Assembly (NCBI RefSeq): GCF_030269325.1
Contig: NZ_BSTD01000001.1
Coordinates: 2,496,681 to 2,560,680 of the forward strand
Origin: Amycolatopsis sp. NBRC 101858
GTDB taxonomy: Bacteria > Actinomycetota > Actinomycetes > Mycobacteriales > Pseudonocardiaceae
Direction of reading: 5' to 3'
DNA: 64,000 nucleotides
In this document: piece after piece, positions 51,606-61,083 of the stretch
Layout: every line of letters begins with the position of its first letter
How positions within the stretch are numbered: position 1 is the stretch's first letter
The notes under the pieces: generated by a model
Database searches by the model: none
What the model was told of the DNA's origin: nothing
Seen by the model: only the letters and a program-made list of their open reading frames with translations
Program-made: the position numbers and the translations under genes

Positions 51606-52333
51606 CGCTCTCGGTCTCGGGGCTCAGCGTTTCTTCGCTCGTCCGCGACGTCTCGTTCGAGATCGGCGCGGGTGAGCGCGTCGGGCTGATCGGCGAGTCC
51701 GGCTCCGGGAAGTCGCTGACGGCGTTGTCGATCATGGGCCTGCTGCCCGAGGAGCTGCGCGCGTCCGGCTCGATCCGGCTCGGCGATCGAGAGCTGCTCG
51801 GAATGTCCGAAAAGGACCTGTCTCGGCTGCGCGGCGACGAACTGGCGATGGTCTTCCAGGAGCCGATGACGGCGCTCAACCCGGCGATGCGGGTGGGCCG
51901 CCAGGTCACCGAGCCCGGCCGGATCCACGGCCGTCGCCACCGCGCCGAAGACTTGCTGTCCTCCGTGGGCCTGGAGGGCACCGCTCGCGCGTACCCGCAC
52001 CAGCTGTCCGGCGGCCAGCGGCAGCGGGTGGTGCTGGCGATGGCGCTGGCCAACGAGCCGTCGCTGCTGATCTGCGACGAGCCGACGACCGCCCTCGACG
52101 TCACGGTCCAAGCGCAGATCCTCTCGCTGATCAAGACTTCTCTGCCCGCCGAGAGCGCGTTGTTGTTCATCACGCACGACCTCGCCGTGGTGGCGTCGGT
52201 GTGCGAGCGCGTCCTCGTGATGCTCGACGGCGAGATCGTCGAAGCAGGCTCGACGCGCGAAGTGCTGACGCAGCCGAAGCACGAGTACACGCGCAAGCTC
52301 CTGGACGCCTCGGACCTGGAGGCCCGGCGATGA
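51602..52333 (+). CDS. ABC importer ATP-binding protein (DppD type)
   Basis: A 243-residue ATPase: Walker A GESGSGKSLT, signature LSGGQRQRV, Walker B LLICDEPTTALDV, switch His in FITHDLAV. It is shorter than typical DppD (about 330 residues) because the C-terminal oligopeptide-transport domain with its Fe-S Cys motif is missing. Translation is coupled on both sides by 4-base overlaps. Confidence 0.95.
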   Translation: MTLSVSGLSVSSLVRDVSFEIGAGERVGLIGESGSGKSLTALSIMGLLPEELRASGSIRLGDRELLGMSEKDLSRLRGDELAMVFQEPMTALNPAMRVGRQVTEPGRIHGRRHRAEDLLSSVGLEGTARAYPHQLSGGQRQRVVLAMALANEPSLLICDEPTTALDVTVQAQILSLIKTSLPAESALLFITHDLAVVASVCERVLVMLDGEIVEAGSTREVLTQPKHEYTRKLLDASDLEARR

Positions 52334-53100
52334 TCATCGAAGTCCGTGAACTCGAACGCCGCTACGCCCGGCGGGACGTCCACGCGCTGCGCGGTGTCAG
52401 CTTCGACGTCGAGGCCGGGCAGCGGTTCGGCATAGTCGGCGAGTCCGGTTCGGGCAAGTCGACGCTGGTCCGGCTGCTGGCCGCGCTCGACAAGCCGACC
52501 GCCGGCACGGTCTCGTTCCAGGGCAAGCGCATCGACAACCTGCCCGAGCGCAAGCTGGGTTTCCTGCGCTCGGAACTGCAGATCGTCTTCCAGGACCCGA
52601 TGGGTTCGCTCGACCCGCGCATGCGCGTCGCCGACATCATCTCCGAACCGCTGGGCCGCCGGAACCCGAAGCTCGTCGACGAGCTGCTGGCCGCGGTCGG
52701 GCTCCCCGCGGACGCGGCGGGGCGGTACCCGCACCAGTTCTCCGGCGGTCAGCGGCAGCGGATCTCGATCGCCCGCGCGCTCGCGCCGAACCCGAGCGTG
52801 CTGATCGCCGACGAGCCGGTCAGCGCCCTCGACGTCTCCGTCCGCGGCCAGATCCTCGACCTGCTCGCGTCGCTGGTGGAGCAGTTCGCGCTGACGCTGA
52901 TCTTCGTGTCGCACGACCTCGGCGTCGTCCGGCACGTCTGCGACCGCGTCGCGGTGATGCGCCGCGGCGAGATCGTCGAGCTGGGCGACGTGGCGCAGGT
53001 CTACGACGCACCCGAGCACGAATACACCCGGGAACTCCTGGCCGCCGCGCCGAACCTGCGTGCGGAACTGGCCCGGTTGAGCGGAGGTGACGATGGCTGA
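52330..53100 (+). CDS. ABC importer ATP-binding protein (DppF type)
   Basis: A 256-residue ATPase: Walker A GESGSGKSTL, the DppF-type QIVFQDPMGSLDPRMRV Q-loop region, signature FSGGQRQRI, Walker B VLIADEPVSALDV, switch His in FVSHDLGV. It completes the five-gene importer. Its C-terminal GDDG overlaps the next gene's start by eight bases. Confidence 0.95.
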   Translation: MIIEVRELERRYARRDVHALRGVSFDVEAGQRFGIVGESGSGKSTLVRLLAALDKPTAGTVSFQGKRIDNLPERKLGFLRSELQIVFQDPMGSLDPRMRVADIISEPLGRRNPKLVDELLAAVGLPADAAGRYPHQFSGGQRQRISIARALAPNPSVLIADEPVSALDVSVRGQILDLLASLVEQFALTLIFVSHDLGVVRHVCDRVAVMRRGEIVELGDVAQVYDAPEHEYTRELLAAAPNLRAELARLSGGDDG

Positions 53101-54505
53101 GTACCCGGACGGCCTGCCGGTCGGCGCGGCCTGGGTGTCCACTGTGGATACCGCGGAAATCGTTTTCCCCTACGACGGGAGCGTCGTCGGCACCGCGCCC
53201 GTCGGGACGCCTGAGCTGGCGAAGCGCGCTGTCGACGAGGCTGTCGCTGTTGCGCGCGAAGTGGCTTCGCTGCCTTCGCGGGTTCGTCGCAAGCTGCTCA
53301 ACGACGTCGCTGCCGCACTTTCCGCGCGCCGCTCCGAATTCGAAGACCTCCTCGTGCTGGAGACCGGCAAACCGCTGGTCGACTGCCGTGTCGAGGTCGC
53401 CCGCACGATCGTCACGTGGGAAGCCGCGGCCGAAGAGGTGTCGCGGCTGCATGGCGAGACCGTGCCGCTGGACCTCCTGCCCTCCGGCGACGGCCTGGTC
53501 GGGTTCTGGAAGCGCAAGCCGATCGGCGTGGTCGTCGGCATCGCGGGCTTCAACTACCCGCTGCTGCTCGCGTCGCACAAGATCGCGCCCGCCATCGCCG
53601 CGGGCTGCCCGGTGATCGTCAAGCCGGCTCCGCAGACGCCGCTGGCCACGCTGTGGCTGGTGCACCTCGTGCGTTCGGCGGCCCCGATCGCCGCGATGGT
53701 CCAGCTGGTCACCGGCGACGCGGCCGTGGGCGCCGCGCTGACGACCGACCGCCGGATCGGCGCGGTGTCGTTCACCGGCTCGGCCGCCGTCGGCCACCGC
53801 ATCGCGCGGGACACGGCCCCGACGAAAACGCTGCTGGAGCTGGGCTCGAACGCGGCGCTCGTCGTCGCGGAAGACGCCGATCTCGACGCCGCGGTGGACG
53901 CCGTGGTGCGCGGCGGCTTCTACGCGTCCGGCCAGGCATGTATCTCTGTGCAGCGGGTCTTGGTCGTCTCGTCGGTCGCGGAGGAGTTCACCGAACGGCT
54001 GCTGGCGCGGCTGGACGAGGTCGTCATCGGCGATCCCCGCGACGAGAAGACGCGGGTATCCGCGCTGATCGACCCGGCGTCCACCGAGCGCGTGCGGGCG
54101 TGGATCGAGAAGGCCGGTGCTCGCCGGGTCGGCGGGGGGATCGACGGCACGGTCCTGCGGCCAACCGTCCTGCTCGACGTCCCGGACGGCGTCGAAGCCT
54201 GGGACGAGGAGATCTTCGGTCCGGTCGTCTGCCTGCGCACAGTGTCCGATGTGGACGAAGCGTTCGCCGCGGTGAACGCGTCCCGCTACGGCCTCCACGC
54301 CAGCGTCTACAGCAAGTCCCTGAACACGGCGTTCCGTGCGCTCGACGAGCTGGACGTCGGTGGCGTCGTCGTCAACGAAGTGCCCGGCTTCCGCTCGGAC
54401 ACCATGCCCTACGGCGGCGTGAAGGACTCCGGCATCGGCCGCGAAGGGCCGCGGTTCGCCGTCGAAGAGCTGACCGTGACGAGGATGGCGGTGCTGCGCC
54501 CGTGA
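53093..54505 (+). CDS. Aldehyde dehydrogenase family protein
   Basis: ATG 53093 follows GGAGGTGACG. The 470-residue enzyme oxidises an aldehyde with NAD(P)+. Catalytic Cys283 is in YASGQACISVQRV, the general-base Glu in LLELGSNAALVV, and cofactor contacts in VSFTGSAAVG and GIAGFNYP. ELGSN (not ELGGK) and a short C-terminus place it near the phosphonoacetaldehyde/succinate-semialdehyde-like branches, but the substrate is unknown. It lies inside the importer operon, suggesting it acts on the imported compound. Confidence 0.92.
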   Translation: MAEYPDGLPVGAAWVSTVDTAEIVFPYDGSVVGTAPVGTPELAKRAVDEAVAVAREVASLPSRVRRKLLNDVAAALSARRSEFEDLLVLETGKPLVDCRVEVARTIVTWEAAAEEVSRLHGETVPLDLLPSGDGLVGFWKRKPIGVVVGIAGFNYPLLLASHKIAPAIAAGCPVIVKPAPQTPLATLWLVHLVRSAAPIAAMVQLVTGDAAVGAALTTDRRIGAVSFTGSAAVGHRIARDTAPTKTLLELGSNAALVVAEDADLDAAVDAVVRGGFYASGQACISVQRVLVVSSVAEEFTERLLARLDEVVIGDPRDEKTRVSALIDPASTERVRAWIEKAGARRVGGGIDGTVLRPTVLLDVPDGVEAWDEEIFGPVVCLRTVSDVDEAFAAVNASRYGLHASVYSKSLNTAFRALDELDVGGVVVNEVPGFRSDTMPYGGVKDSGIGREGPRFAVEELTVTRMAVLRP

Positions 54506-55257
54506 ACTACGAGAACCTCTTCCGGCTGGACGGCCGCCGGGCCGTGGTGCTCGGTGCGGGCGGCATCGGCCGCGAAGCCGCGCGGGCCTTGGCCGCGCAC
54601 GGCGCCTCAGTCGTGTGCGCCGACCGGGACGTCGAGGCCGCACGCGAGTCCGGCGTCGGGGAAGCGTACGAGGTCGACCTGCTCGAACCCGGCGCGATCG
54701 ACCGCGCGGCGACGGACCTCGGCCCGCAGGACATCGTCGTGCTGACCGCCGCGACGAACGTCCGCAAACGGTTGCTGGACTACACGCGGGAGGAGTTCGA
54801 CCGCGTCCTCGCGCTGAACCTCGGCGTGTCGTTCGAGGTCGTCCGCGTCTTCGGTGCCGACATGGTCGCGCGCGGGCGGGGGAGCATCATCGGCTTTTCG
54901 TCGATCCGCGGGACGACCGTCGAGCCCGGTCAGGGCCCGTACGCGGCGACGAAAGCCGGGCTCGTCCAGCTGTTCCGGACGGCCGCCGCGGAGTTCGGCC
55001 CGGCCGGCGTCCGGGTCAACGCGATCGCCCCCGGCGTCGTCGAGACCCCGCTGACCGCGCAGATCAAGGCGAACCCGGAGTGGTACGACGCGTACGCGCA
55101 GAAGGGCGCGTTGGGGCGCTGGGCGCGGCCGGACGAGCTGGCCGGCGCCGTCGTCTACCTCGCTTCGGACGCTTCGTCGTTCGTGACCGGCTCCGTGCTC
55201 GCGGTCGACGGTGGCTGGACCGCCGTCGACGGCCGCTTCGAACCGCCCGCCTCTTGA
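54502..55257 (+). CDS. SDR family oxidoreductase
   Basis: A 251-residue short-chain dehydrogenase from GTG 54502. The cofactor motif is VLGAGGIGREAARAL, and VVCADRD suggests NAD(H) preference because of the acidic residue after strand 2. The catalytic set is Ser in GFSSIRG with Tyr147 and Lys151 in YAATK. The usual NNAG motif reads LTAATN, a notable departure. It overlaps the ALDH stop by four bases and shares its transcript. Confidence 0.92.
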   Translation: MNYENLFRLDGRRAVVLGAGGIGREAARALAAHGASVVCADRDVEAARESGVGEAYEVDLLEPGAIDRAATDLGPQDIVVLTAATNVRKRLLDYTREEFDRVLALNLGVSFEVVRVFGADMVARGRGSIIGFSSIRGTTVEPGQGPYAATKAGLVQLFRTAAAEFGPAGVRVNAIAPGVVETPLTAQIKANPEWYDAYAQKGALGRWARPDELAGAVVYLASDASSFVTGSVLAVDGGWTAVDGRFEPPAS

Positions 55258-55266
55258 GGAGCGTTC

Positions 55267-56652
55267 ATGCCTGAGTTGCCCGACCTGACCGCTGTCGAAC
55301 TCGTCGCGCAGTACCGCGCGAAGACGCTCTCGCCGGTCGAGGTGACCGAAGCCGTTCTCGCGCGCATCGAGGCGCGAGAGCCCGAGTTGCACGCGTTGTA
55401 CGCGTACGACCCTTCGGCGGCTCTCGACGACGCGAAGGCGTCCGAAGCTCGCTGGGCGTCCGACGAACCGCTGGGCCCGATCGACGGCGTCCCCCTGACG
55501 CTCAAGGAGAACATCGCCACGCGCGGCACCCCGGTGCCGCTGGGCACGGCGGCGACCGCGCTGGTCCCGGCCGCCGAGGACGCACCGGCGGCCGCACGCG
55601 TCCGCGAGTCCGGCGGCGTCCTGCTGGCCAAGACGACGATGCCGGACTACGGGATGCTGACGTCCGGGCTGTCGAGCTTCCACGAGACGGCGCGGAACCC
55701 GTGGGTGACGTCCGCGAGCCCGGGCGGGTCGAGCGCGGGTGCCGGAGCGGCGGCGGCCGCGGGGTACGGCCCACTGCACGTCGGCACCGACATCGGCGGC
55801 TCGATCCGGCTGCCCGCGGGCTGGTGCGGCCTGGTCGGGCTGAAGCCGAGCTTCGGGCGCGTGCCGGTCGACCCGCCGTTCCTCGGCCGCGTCGCCGGCC
55901 CGATGACCCGCACGGTCGCCGACACGGCGTTGCTGATGAGCGTGCTGTCGGCGCCGGACGCGCGTGACCACCTGAGCCTGCCGCCGGCCGACCTGCCGTG
56001 GTCTTCCCTCGACGGCTCCCTCGAAGGACTGCGCGTCGGCCTGCACCTCGACCCCGGTGTGGGCCTCCCGGTCGACCCGGCGACGCGCGACGCCGTCACG
56101 GCCGCGGCCCGGACGTTCGAAGCCGCGGGCGCGGTCGTCGAGCCGGTGGGGCCGTTCCTCACGCGCGAGATGCTCAGCGGGCTGGACGTCTTCTGGCGCA
56201 CGCGTGCCTGGTCGGACATGCTCGCGTTGCCGGCCGAGCGGCGCGCGAAGGTCCTGCCGTACATCGCGGACTGGGCCGCGGGCGGCGCCGAGGTGTCCGG
56301 GGTGGACGTCTACCGCGGCTTCGCCCAGATCGACGTGATCAGCGTCGCGGCCCTGCGCGCGACCTCGGCGTTCGACGTCGTGCTGTCGCCGACGTGCCCG
56401 GTCGCGGCCCCGCCGGCGGAGTGGGCGTCGCCGACGAACGACCCGGCGAGGCCGTTCGAGCACATCGCGTTCACCGTGCCGTACAACATGTCCGGCCAGC
56501 CGTCGGTGTCCCTGAACTGCGGCTACACCGACGACGGCCGCCCGATCGGCCTCCAGCTCACGGGCCGCCGCTTCGACGACACCGGTGTCCTGCGCGCGGC
56601 CGCGGCGTACGAGGGCCTTCGCGACCCGCAGCGTCCCTGGCCGATCGGATAG
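55267..56652 (+). CDS. Amidase signature family hydrolase
   Basis: A 461-residue amidase. The Ser-cisSer-Lys triad is Lys80 in LTLKENIA, the cis-Ser in PGGSSAGAG (Ser155/156), and nucleophile Ser179 in GTDIGGSIRLP. It hydrolyses a carboxamide to acid and ammonia. It is the last gene of the importer operon, preceded by GGAG at nine bases, and probably opens an amide of the imported compound before or after the oxidations. The next gene starts 62 bp later and seems to be a separate unit. Confidence 0.93.
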   Translation: MPELPDLTAVELVAQYRAKTLSPVEVTEAVLARIEAREPELHALYAYDPSAALDDAKASEARWASDEPLGPIDGVPLTLKENIATRGTPVPLGTAATALVPAAEDAPAAARVRESGGVLLAKTTMPDYGMLTSGLSSFHETARNPWVTSASPGGSSAGAGAAAAAGYGPLHVGTDIGGSIRLPAGWCGLVGLKPSFGRVPVDPPFLGRVAGPMTRTVADTALLMSVLSAPDARDHLSLPPADLPWSSLDGSLEGLRVGLHLDPGVGLPVDPATRDAVTAAARTFEAAGAVVEPVGPFLTREMLSGLDVFWRTRAWSDMLALPAERRAKVLPYIADWAAGGAEVSGVDVYRGFAQIDVISVAALRATSAFDVVLSPTCPVAAPPAEWASPTNDPARPFEHIAFTVPYNMSGQPSVSLNCGYTDDGRPIGLQLTGRRFDDTGVLRAAAAYEGLRDPQRPWPIG

Positions 56653-56714
56653 GGAAGAAGATCCGGGCCCGCGGCGAAGTGGTGGTGGAACTGTCGCCGA
56701 CGGGAAGGATTTCC

Positions 56715-57230
56715 ATGACAGAGGCAACCCCGGTGACCGGCGTCGAGCCGTTCACCGAGGTGCACGACCGGTACTTCCCGGCCGTCTACCGGTACGTGGC
56801 GGGGCGGCTCGGCGCCCAGACCGCGGAGGACGTCGCCGCCGAGACGTTCCTCGTCGCCTACGACCGGCGGAAGACGTTCGACGCCGGCCGCGGCGAGGTG
56901 CGGGCGTGGCTGTTCGGCATCGCGACGAACCTCGTGTCGCGCCACCGCCGCAAGGAAGCCCGCCACTACCGCGCGCTCGCGCGGATCGAGGTGCCCCGGC
57001 CCGTCGAGGGGCACGAAAACCGCGTCGTCATGAGCGGACAGCTGGGAAAAGCGTTGTCGCGGCTGACCTCGGGCGAGCGCGACGTGCTGCTGCTGGTGGC
57101 ACTCGCCGACCTCGGCTACGCGGAAGTGGCCGAGGCACTCGGCATCTCCCCGGGCACGGTGGGCTCCCGGCTCACGCGCGCCCGCAAGAAGCTCGCTCCC
57201 GTTCTCTCCCCGGAGGCCACCGATGACTGA
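56715..57230 (+). CDS. ECF-type RNA polymerase sigma factor
   Basis: A 171-residue sigma-70-like factor. Region 2 reads YFPAVYRYVAGRLGAQTAEDVAAETFLVAYDRRKTF and VRAWLFGIATNLVSRHRR; region 4 is RLTSGERDVLLLVALADLGYAEVAEALGISPGTVGSRLTRARKKL. It is coupled to the CU044_5270-type gene by an eight-base overlap, the usual pairing for this group, in which the partner acts as a membrane-anchored anti-sigma-like protein. What it senses is unknown. Confidence 0.93.
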   Translation: MTEATPVTGVEPFTEVHDRYFPAVYRYVAGRLGAQTAEDVAAETFLVAYDRRKTFDAGRGEVRAWLFGIATNLVSRHRRKEARHYRALARIEVPRPVEGHENRVVMSGQLGKALSRLTSGERDVLLLVALADLGYAEVAEALGISPGTVGSRLTRARKKLAPVLSPEATDD

Positions 57231-58065
57231 CCTGGAAACCCTGCGCACCGCGCTGCTCCCGGACGAGCCTGCCCAGGACGTCGTCGACCGCAGCCGGCAC
57301 CAGCTTCGGAACCACATGCTGGGCGGACGCCGCAAGCGCGCCGGCCGGCCGGCCATCGGCGCCGGGCTCGTCGCCGCCGCGGCGGCGGTCGCGGTGGTCG
57401 TGGCGACCTTGCCCGGCCCGCCGCCCGTGGCGCCGCCGCCCCAGGCGGTGGCACCGGTCTATCTGGGGCCGCAGGTCCTGCTCGCGGCGGCCACGGCCGC
57501 CGAGCGCACCCAGGCCGGCACCGGCAAGTACTGGCACACGACGACGAAGGTGGGGAAGGAAACCTGGGAGTACTGGACCACCACCGACGGGCAGGAGTGG
57601 TACCGCGACGAGAAAGACCACGGCAAACCCAGGCTCCTGCCCCACGCCCGGCCCATCCGGATCAACGGCGACGACGACGTCACCCTCAGCACGATCTTGG
57701 CGCTGCCCCCGGACCCGGCGGCCCTGCGGAACTGGCTCGCGGACGGGCTGACACGGCACGGGACCCCCGCGAACAAGCTGGACATCGCAGTGCTCGAGGG
57801 CTTGATCGACCTGGTGTCCACTGTGCCGTCGCCCCCGGCGGTCCGCGCGGCGGCGTTCCGCGCGATCGCCGCCGACCCGGGCGTGCACCCGCTGGACGAC
57901 CGGAGCGTGCGGCTGCCGGGCGGCGGCCGGCTCGTCGTCGACCCGGCGACCGGCCAGGTGGACAGCTCGTCGGTGTTCCTGGGCCCGGACGGCAAACCGG
58001 TCACCACCGCGAACGGTGACACGTACGCGGTCAGTGGCGAGTGGACGGACGACCTGCCGAAGTGA
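57223..58065 (+). CDS. CU044_5270 family membrane protein, likely sigma-factor partner
   Basis: A 280-residue single-pass membrane protein. A short cytoplasmic N-terminus (MTDLETLRTALLPDEPAQDVVDRSRHQL) precedes one membrane helix (IGAGLVAAAAAVAVVVATL), then an extracellular domain with the Trp-rich KYWHTTTKVGKETWEYWTTTDGQEWYRDE stretch characteristic of CU044_5270 proteins. Such proteins are regularly encoded after ECF sigma factors; an anti-sigma role is inferred from this pairing, since no zinc anti-sigma motif is visible. Confidence 0.83.
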   Translation: MTDLETLRTALLPDEPAQDVVDRSRHQLRNHMLGGRRKRAGRPAIGAGLVAAAAAVAVVVATLPGPPPVAPPPQAVAPVYLGPQVLLAAATAAERTQAGTGKYWHTTTKVGKETWEYWTTTDGQEWYRDEKDHGKPRLLPHARPIRINGDDDVTLSTILALPPDPAALRNWLADGLTRHGTPANKLDIAVLEGLIDLVSTVPSPPAVRAAAFRAIAADPGVHPLDDRSVRLPGGGRLVVDPATGQVDSSSVFLGPDGKPVTTANGDTYAVSGEWTDDLPK

Positions 58066-58079
58066 CCCGGCCGAGGCCG

Positions 58080-58934
58080 TCAGCTCTTGACGGCCTCGGC
58101 CAGTGCCAGCACCCGTCGCGCGTTGTCGACGTGCAGGTTTTCGATCATCCGGCCGTCCACGGTGACCACGCCGCTGCCGGCCTTCTCGAAGGCCTCGATG
58201 ATCCGCCGGGACCGGTCGATCTCCTCTTCGGACGGCGCGAAGATCCGGTTGCACGGCTCGACCTGGCCCGGGTGGATCAACGTCTTGCCGTCGAAGCCGT
58301 ACTGACGGCCCTGCCGGCATTCGTCTTCGAACCCGGCGAGGTCCTTCACGTCGTTGTAGACGCCGTCGAGGATCACCTTGCCGGTCGCGCGCGCGGCCAG
58401 CAGGCACAGCGACAGCCCGCCGAGCAGCGGGCCGCGGCCCGGGACGAACTCCGCGTGCAGCTCCTTGGCCAGGTCGTTGGTCCCCATCACCAGCACGGTC
58501 AGCCGCTCGGACGCCGCCGCGATCTCCTCCGCGTGCAGCATCGCGACCGGCGTCTCGACCATCGCCCAGATCTTCGTGCGCTCCGGCGCGCCGCCGAGTT
58601 CCAGCGCACGCTCGATGTTGTGCACCTCCGCCGCCGAGTTCACCTTCGGCACGACGACCGCGGCCGGGCCGGCGGACGCGGCCGCGCGCAGGTCGGCGTC
58701 GTGCCATTCGGTGTCCAGGCCGTTGACCCGGATCGTCACCTCGCGGTCGCCGTAGTCCCCTGAGGACGCGGCCGCGCAGACGCGTTCGCGCGCGGCTTCC
58801 TTGGCGTCCGGCGCGACGGCGTCCTCGAGGTCGAGGATCAGCGCGTCCGCCGGGAGGGTCTTGGCCTTCTCCAGCGCGCGTTCGTTCGCGCCGGGCATGT
58901 AGAGAACGGAACGTCTCGGCTTCAGCTCGGTCAT
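58080..58934 (-). CDS. HpcH/HpaI-CitE family CoA-ester lyase
   Basis: A 284-residue TIM-barrel lyase beginning [36 protein letters not shown]. Metal ligands lie in [12 protein letters not shown] and the [12 protein letters not shown] segment; [15 protein letters not shown] is the CoA/C-terminal part. CitE-like enzymes cleave or condense acyl-CoA esters such as malyl-, citramalyl- or hydroxymethylglutaryl-CoA. ATG 58934 overlaps the upstream lyase stop by four bases, so the two are made together. Confidence 0.9.
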   Translation of the reverse strand: MTELKPRRSVLYMPGANERALEKAKTLPADALILDLEDAVAPDAKEAARERVCAAASSGDYGDREVTIRVNGLDTEWHDADLRAAASAGPAAVVVPKVNSAAEVHNIERALELGGAPERTKIWAMVETPVAMLHAEEIAAASERLTVLVMGTNDLAKELHAEFVPGRGPLLGGLSLCLLAARATGKVILDGVYNDVKDLAGFEDECRQGRQYGFDGKTLIHPGQVEPCNRIFAPSEEEIDRSRRIIEAFEKAGSGVVTVDGRMIENLHVDNARRVLALAEAVKS

Positions 58935-60001
58935 CCGAGGGCCTCCTTGGTGGCGGCGTCGTAGGCGGCCGCGAGCTCGGGGTCGTCCGCCGCGAGGGCG
59001 TCGGCCAGTTCGGCGACCACGCGGCACTGCTTCACCGACGCGTCGTCCTGCATCTTCCCGTCGATCATCACGGCACCGGTGCCGTCGCCCATTTCCGCGA
59101 TGACGCGACGCGCCCAGGCCACATCGGACGGCGAAGGCGAGAACACCTTCTTCGCGATGTCGATCTGCACGGGGTGCAGGCTCCACGCGCCGACGCAGCC
59201 CAGCAGGAACGCGTTGCGGAACTGGTCCTCGCACGCGACGACGTCGCGGATGTCCCCGAACGGCCCGTAGTACGGCAGGATCCCGTGCATCGCGCAGGCG
59301 TCCACCATCCGCGCGACCGTGTAGTGCCAGAGGTCCTGCTGGTAGGTCGTCCGGCCTTCGGTCAGGTCGTCGCCGGTCGGGTCGGTGCGCACCAGGTAGC
59401 CGGGGTGGCCGCCGCCGACGCGGGTCGTCTTCATGCGACGGCTCGCGGCCAGGTCGGCCGGGCCGAGCGAGATGCCCTGCATGCGCGGGCTCGCGCCGGC
59501 GATCTCCTCCACATTGGCCACGCCGCTCGCCGTCTCGAGGATCGCGTGCACCAGCAACGGCTTCGTCAGCCCGGCGCGCGCCTCGAGCTGGGCCAGCAGG
59601 CGGTCGACGTAGTGGATGTCCTGCGCGCCCTCGACCTTCGGCACCATGATCACGTCGAGCTTGTCGCCGATCTCGGTGACGAGCGTCACCAGGTCATCGA
59701 GCACCCAAGGCGAATCCAGGCTGTTGACCCGGGTCCACAGCTGCGTCTTCCCGAAGTCGTTCGCCTTGGCGATGGCGACGAGCCCGGCGCGCGCGGCCTC
59801 CTTGCGGTCGGCGCGCACGGCGTCCTCGAGGTTGCCCAGCAGGACGTCGACCTTCTTCGCGATGTCCGGCACCTTCGCGGCCATCTTCTCGTTGCCCGGG
59901 TCGAAGAAGTGGATCATCCGGGACGGCGTCACCGGGATCTCCCGCACGGGGGCGGGCGCGCCCAGGGCGAGCGGGGCGAAGAAGTCCTTCGGGGAGCGCA
60001 T
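58931..60001 (-). CDS. HpcH/HpaI-CitE family lyase (larger, L-malyl-CoA lyase-like)
   Basis: A 356-residue member of the same superfamily as its coupled neighbour but of the longer subgroup. [22 protein letters not shown] holds the first acidic ligand, [18 protein letters not shown] the second Glu, and [16 protein letters not shown] the Asp-containing loop; [13 protein letters not shown] ends the barrel. Two non-identical lyases together suggest one catalytic pathway, possibly malyl/methylmalyl-CoA interconversion, or a heteromeric enzyme. A 20-bp palindrome 22 bp upstream of ATG 60001 probably controls both genes. Confidence 0.88.
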   Translation of the reverse strand: MRSPKDFFAPLALGAPAPVREIPVTPSRMIHFFDPGNEKMAAKVPDIAKKVDVLLGNLEDAVRADRKEAARAGLVAIAKANDFGKTQLWTRVNSLDSPWVLDDLVTLVTEIGDKLDVIMVPKVEGAQDIHYVDRLLAQLEARAGLTKPLLVHAILETASGVANVEEIAGASPRMQGISLGPADLAASRRMKTTRVGGGHPGYLVRTDPTGDDLTEGRTTYQQDLWHYTVARMVDACAMHGILPYYGPFGDIRDVVACEDQFRNAFLLGCVGAWSLHPVQIDIAKKVFSPSPSDVAWARRVIAEMGDGTGAVMIDGKMQDDASVKQCRVVAELADALAADDPELAAAYDAATKEALG

Positions 60002-60422
60002 CGGTCCTCCACGGCGACGACTAAGTGACTGATCGGTAACTTTAGTCCGGGGGGCCCGGCACCGCTGCGGCGCAAGTCACCGCCATGTGGGTGACGGTGG
60101 ACATGCGCAGCTCAGCGGCCTGCGTCCACTGTGGATTTTCCCCGGGTTGCGCCGAACGGACCAGTCGGGCGCGGAGGGCGATTCCTGCCCCCGGTAGTCG
60201 GTCGCAGGCGGACGGTAGTGCCACTCACCTCGCGATCACTCGGTTGGCCGCACCGTTCGACCGAAGTCGGATGACCGCCTACCGACCGGTCATCGACCGC
60301 TGGGCGCCGCCGATCGCAGCCACTCGCACTACCCGGCGACGCCGCGCCGCCACGCTGTTAGACAGGTTGAGTGCCGGTTTTCACCGGTCACGAAGCGGTG
60401 CAGGTTAGAAGGAGGCGGACTC
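60002..60422. other. 421-bp intergenic region
   Basis: No credible gene is seen. It carries the palindrome at 60023-60042 in front of the minus-strand lyase genes and the ribosome-binding site AAGGAGG of the plus-strand hypothetical gene at its right end. The open frames crossing it have Arg/Thr-rich random composition. Confidence 0.6.
60023..60042. promoter_or_regulatory. Imperfect palindrome, candidate TetR-type operator
   Basis: AAGTGACTGATCGGTAACTT is symmetric at 16 of 20 positions, with the form AAGTnACnGATCnGTnACTT. It lies 22 bp before the lyase operon start. TetR-family operators often have this length and ACC/GGT character. The cognate regulator is not adjacent. Confidence 0.5.
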
Positions 60423-61073
60423 GTGGCGGCTACACCTCAGAACACCGAGCGCTCGACGGTCGCCGGTGGCGCGAAGCGCAGCCGGTCGATGCCGAGCCGG
60501 GTGGTGCCGCCGATCGAGCTCCCCGCGAGCGTCGACGAACTCGCCCGCACCGCCGCCGCCCAGCTGGGCTGGAACGGCGTCGTCCTCCCCGAGACCACGA
60601 TCCTCGGCCGCAAGGTCTGCGTGGTCGCCAAGCTTCGCACCGACGTGCACGCCGAACGCATCGCGATGGGTGCCGGCCCGGTGGCCGACCGCGCCACCGT
60701 CGACACCTGGACCTGGCCGGAGCTGGCCGGAACCGCCCCCGCCCCGGCCGCCGAGATCGTCGGCGTCCTGGCCGTCGCGCGCCACTGGCGCACCGCGATG
60801 GCCTCCGCGGTTCCGTTCGCCCGCTACGGCGAGGCCGCGATGCTGCTGCCGTCGCCGGCCGTCCTCACCGAGGACTACGTCGGCAACTGCCTGCCGCGTG
60901 CCCGCGCGTACGGCCTCGCCGTCGTGACGGCCGACCCGAACGCGGTCGTCGACCTCGACCTCGAGGGCCGCACCGAGCGCGTCCTGCTGGCCGAGGACCC
61001 GGTCTCCCGCCTGGTGAACGAGCTCGTCTACGACCACCTCCTCCGGACCGCAGAGGCGCCCGCTTCGCACTAG
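60423..61073 (+). CDS. Hypothetical protein, 216 aa
   Basis: GTG 60423 follows AAGGAGG at a good distance. The 216-residue product is soluble with no signal peptide. Its first 25 residues look disordered; after that it reads PASVDELARTAAAQLGWNGVVLPETTILGRKVCVVAKLRTDVHAERIAMGAGPVADRATVDTWTWPELAG, like a globular alpha/beta domain that I do not recognise. The C-terminus is acidic then helical (LVNELVYDHLLRT). The gene is followed after 10 bp by the NAD(P)-binding protein and prs, so the three may be one transcript. Confidence 0.68.
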   Translation: MAATPQNTERSTVAGGAKRSRSMPSRVVPPIELPASVDELARTAAAQLGWNGVVLPETTILGRKVCVVAKLRTDVHAERIAMGAGPVADRATVDTWTWPELAGTAPAPAAEIVGVLAVARHWRTAMASAVPFARYGEAAMLLPSPAVLTEDYVGNCLPRARAYGLAVVTADPNAVVDLDLEGRTERVLLAEDPVSRLVNELVYDHLLRTAEAPASH

Positions 61074-61083
61074 GGTCGGCTCC

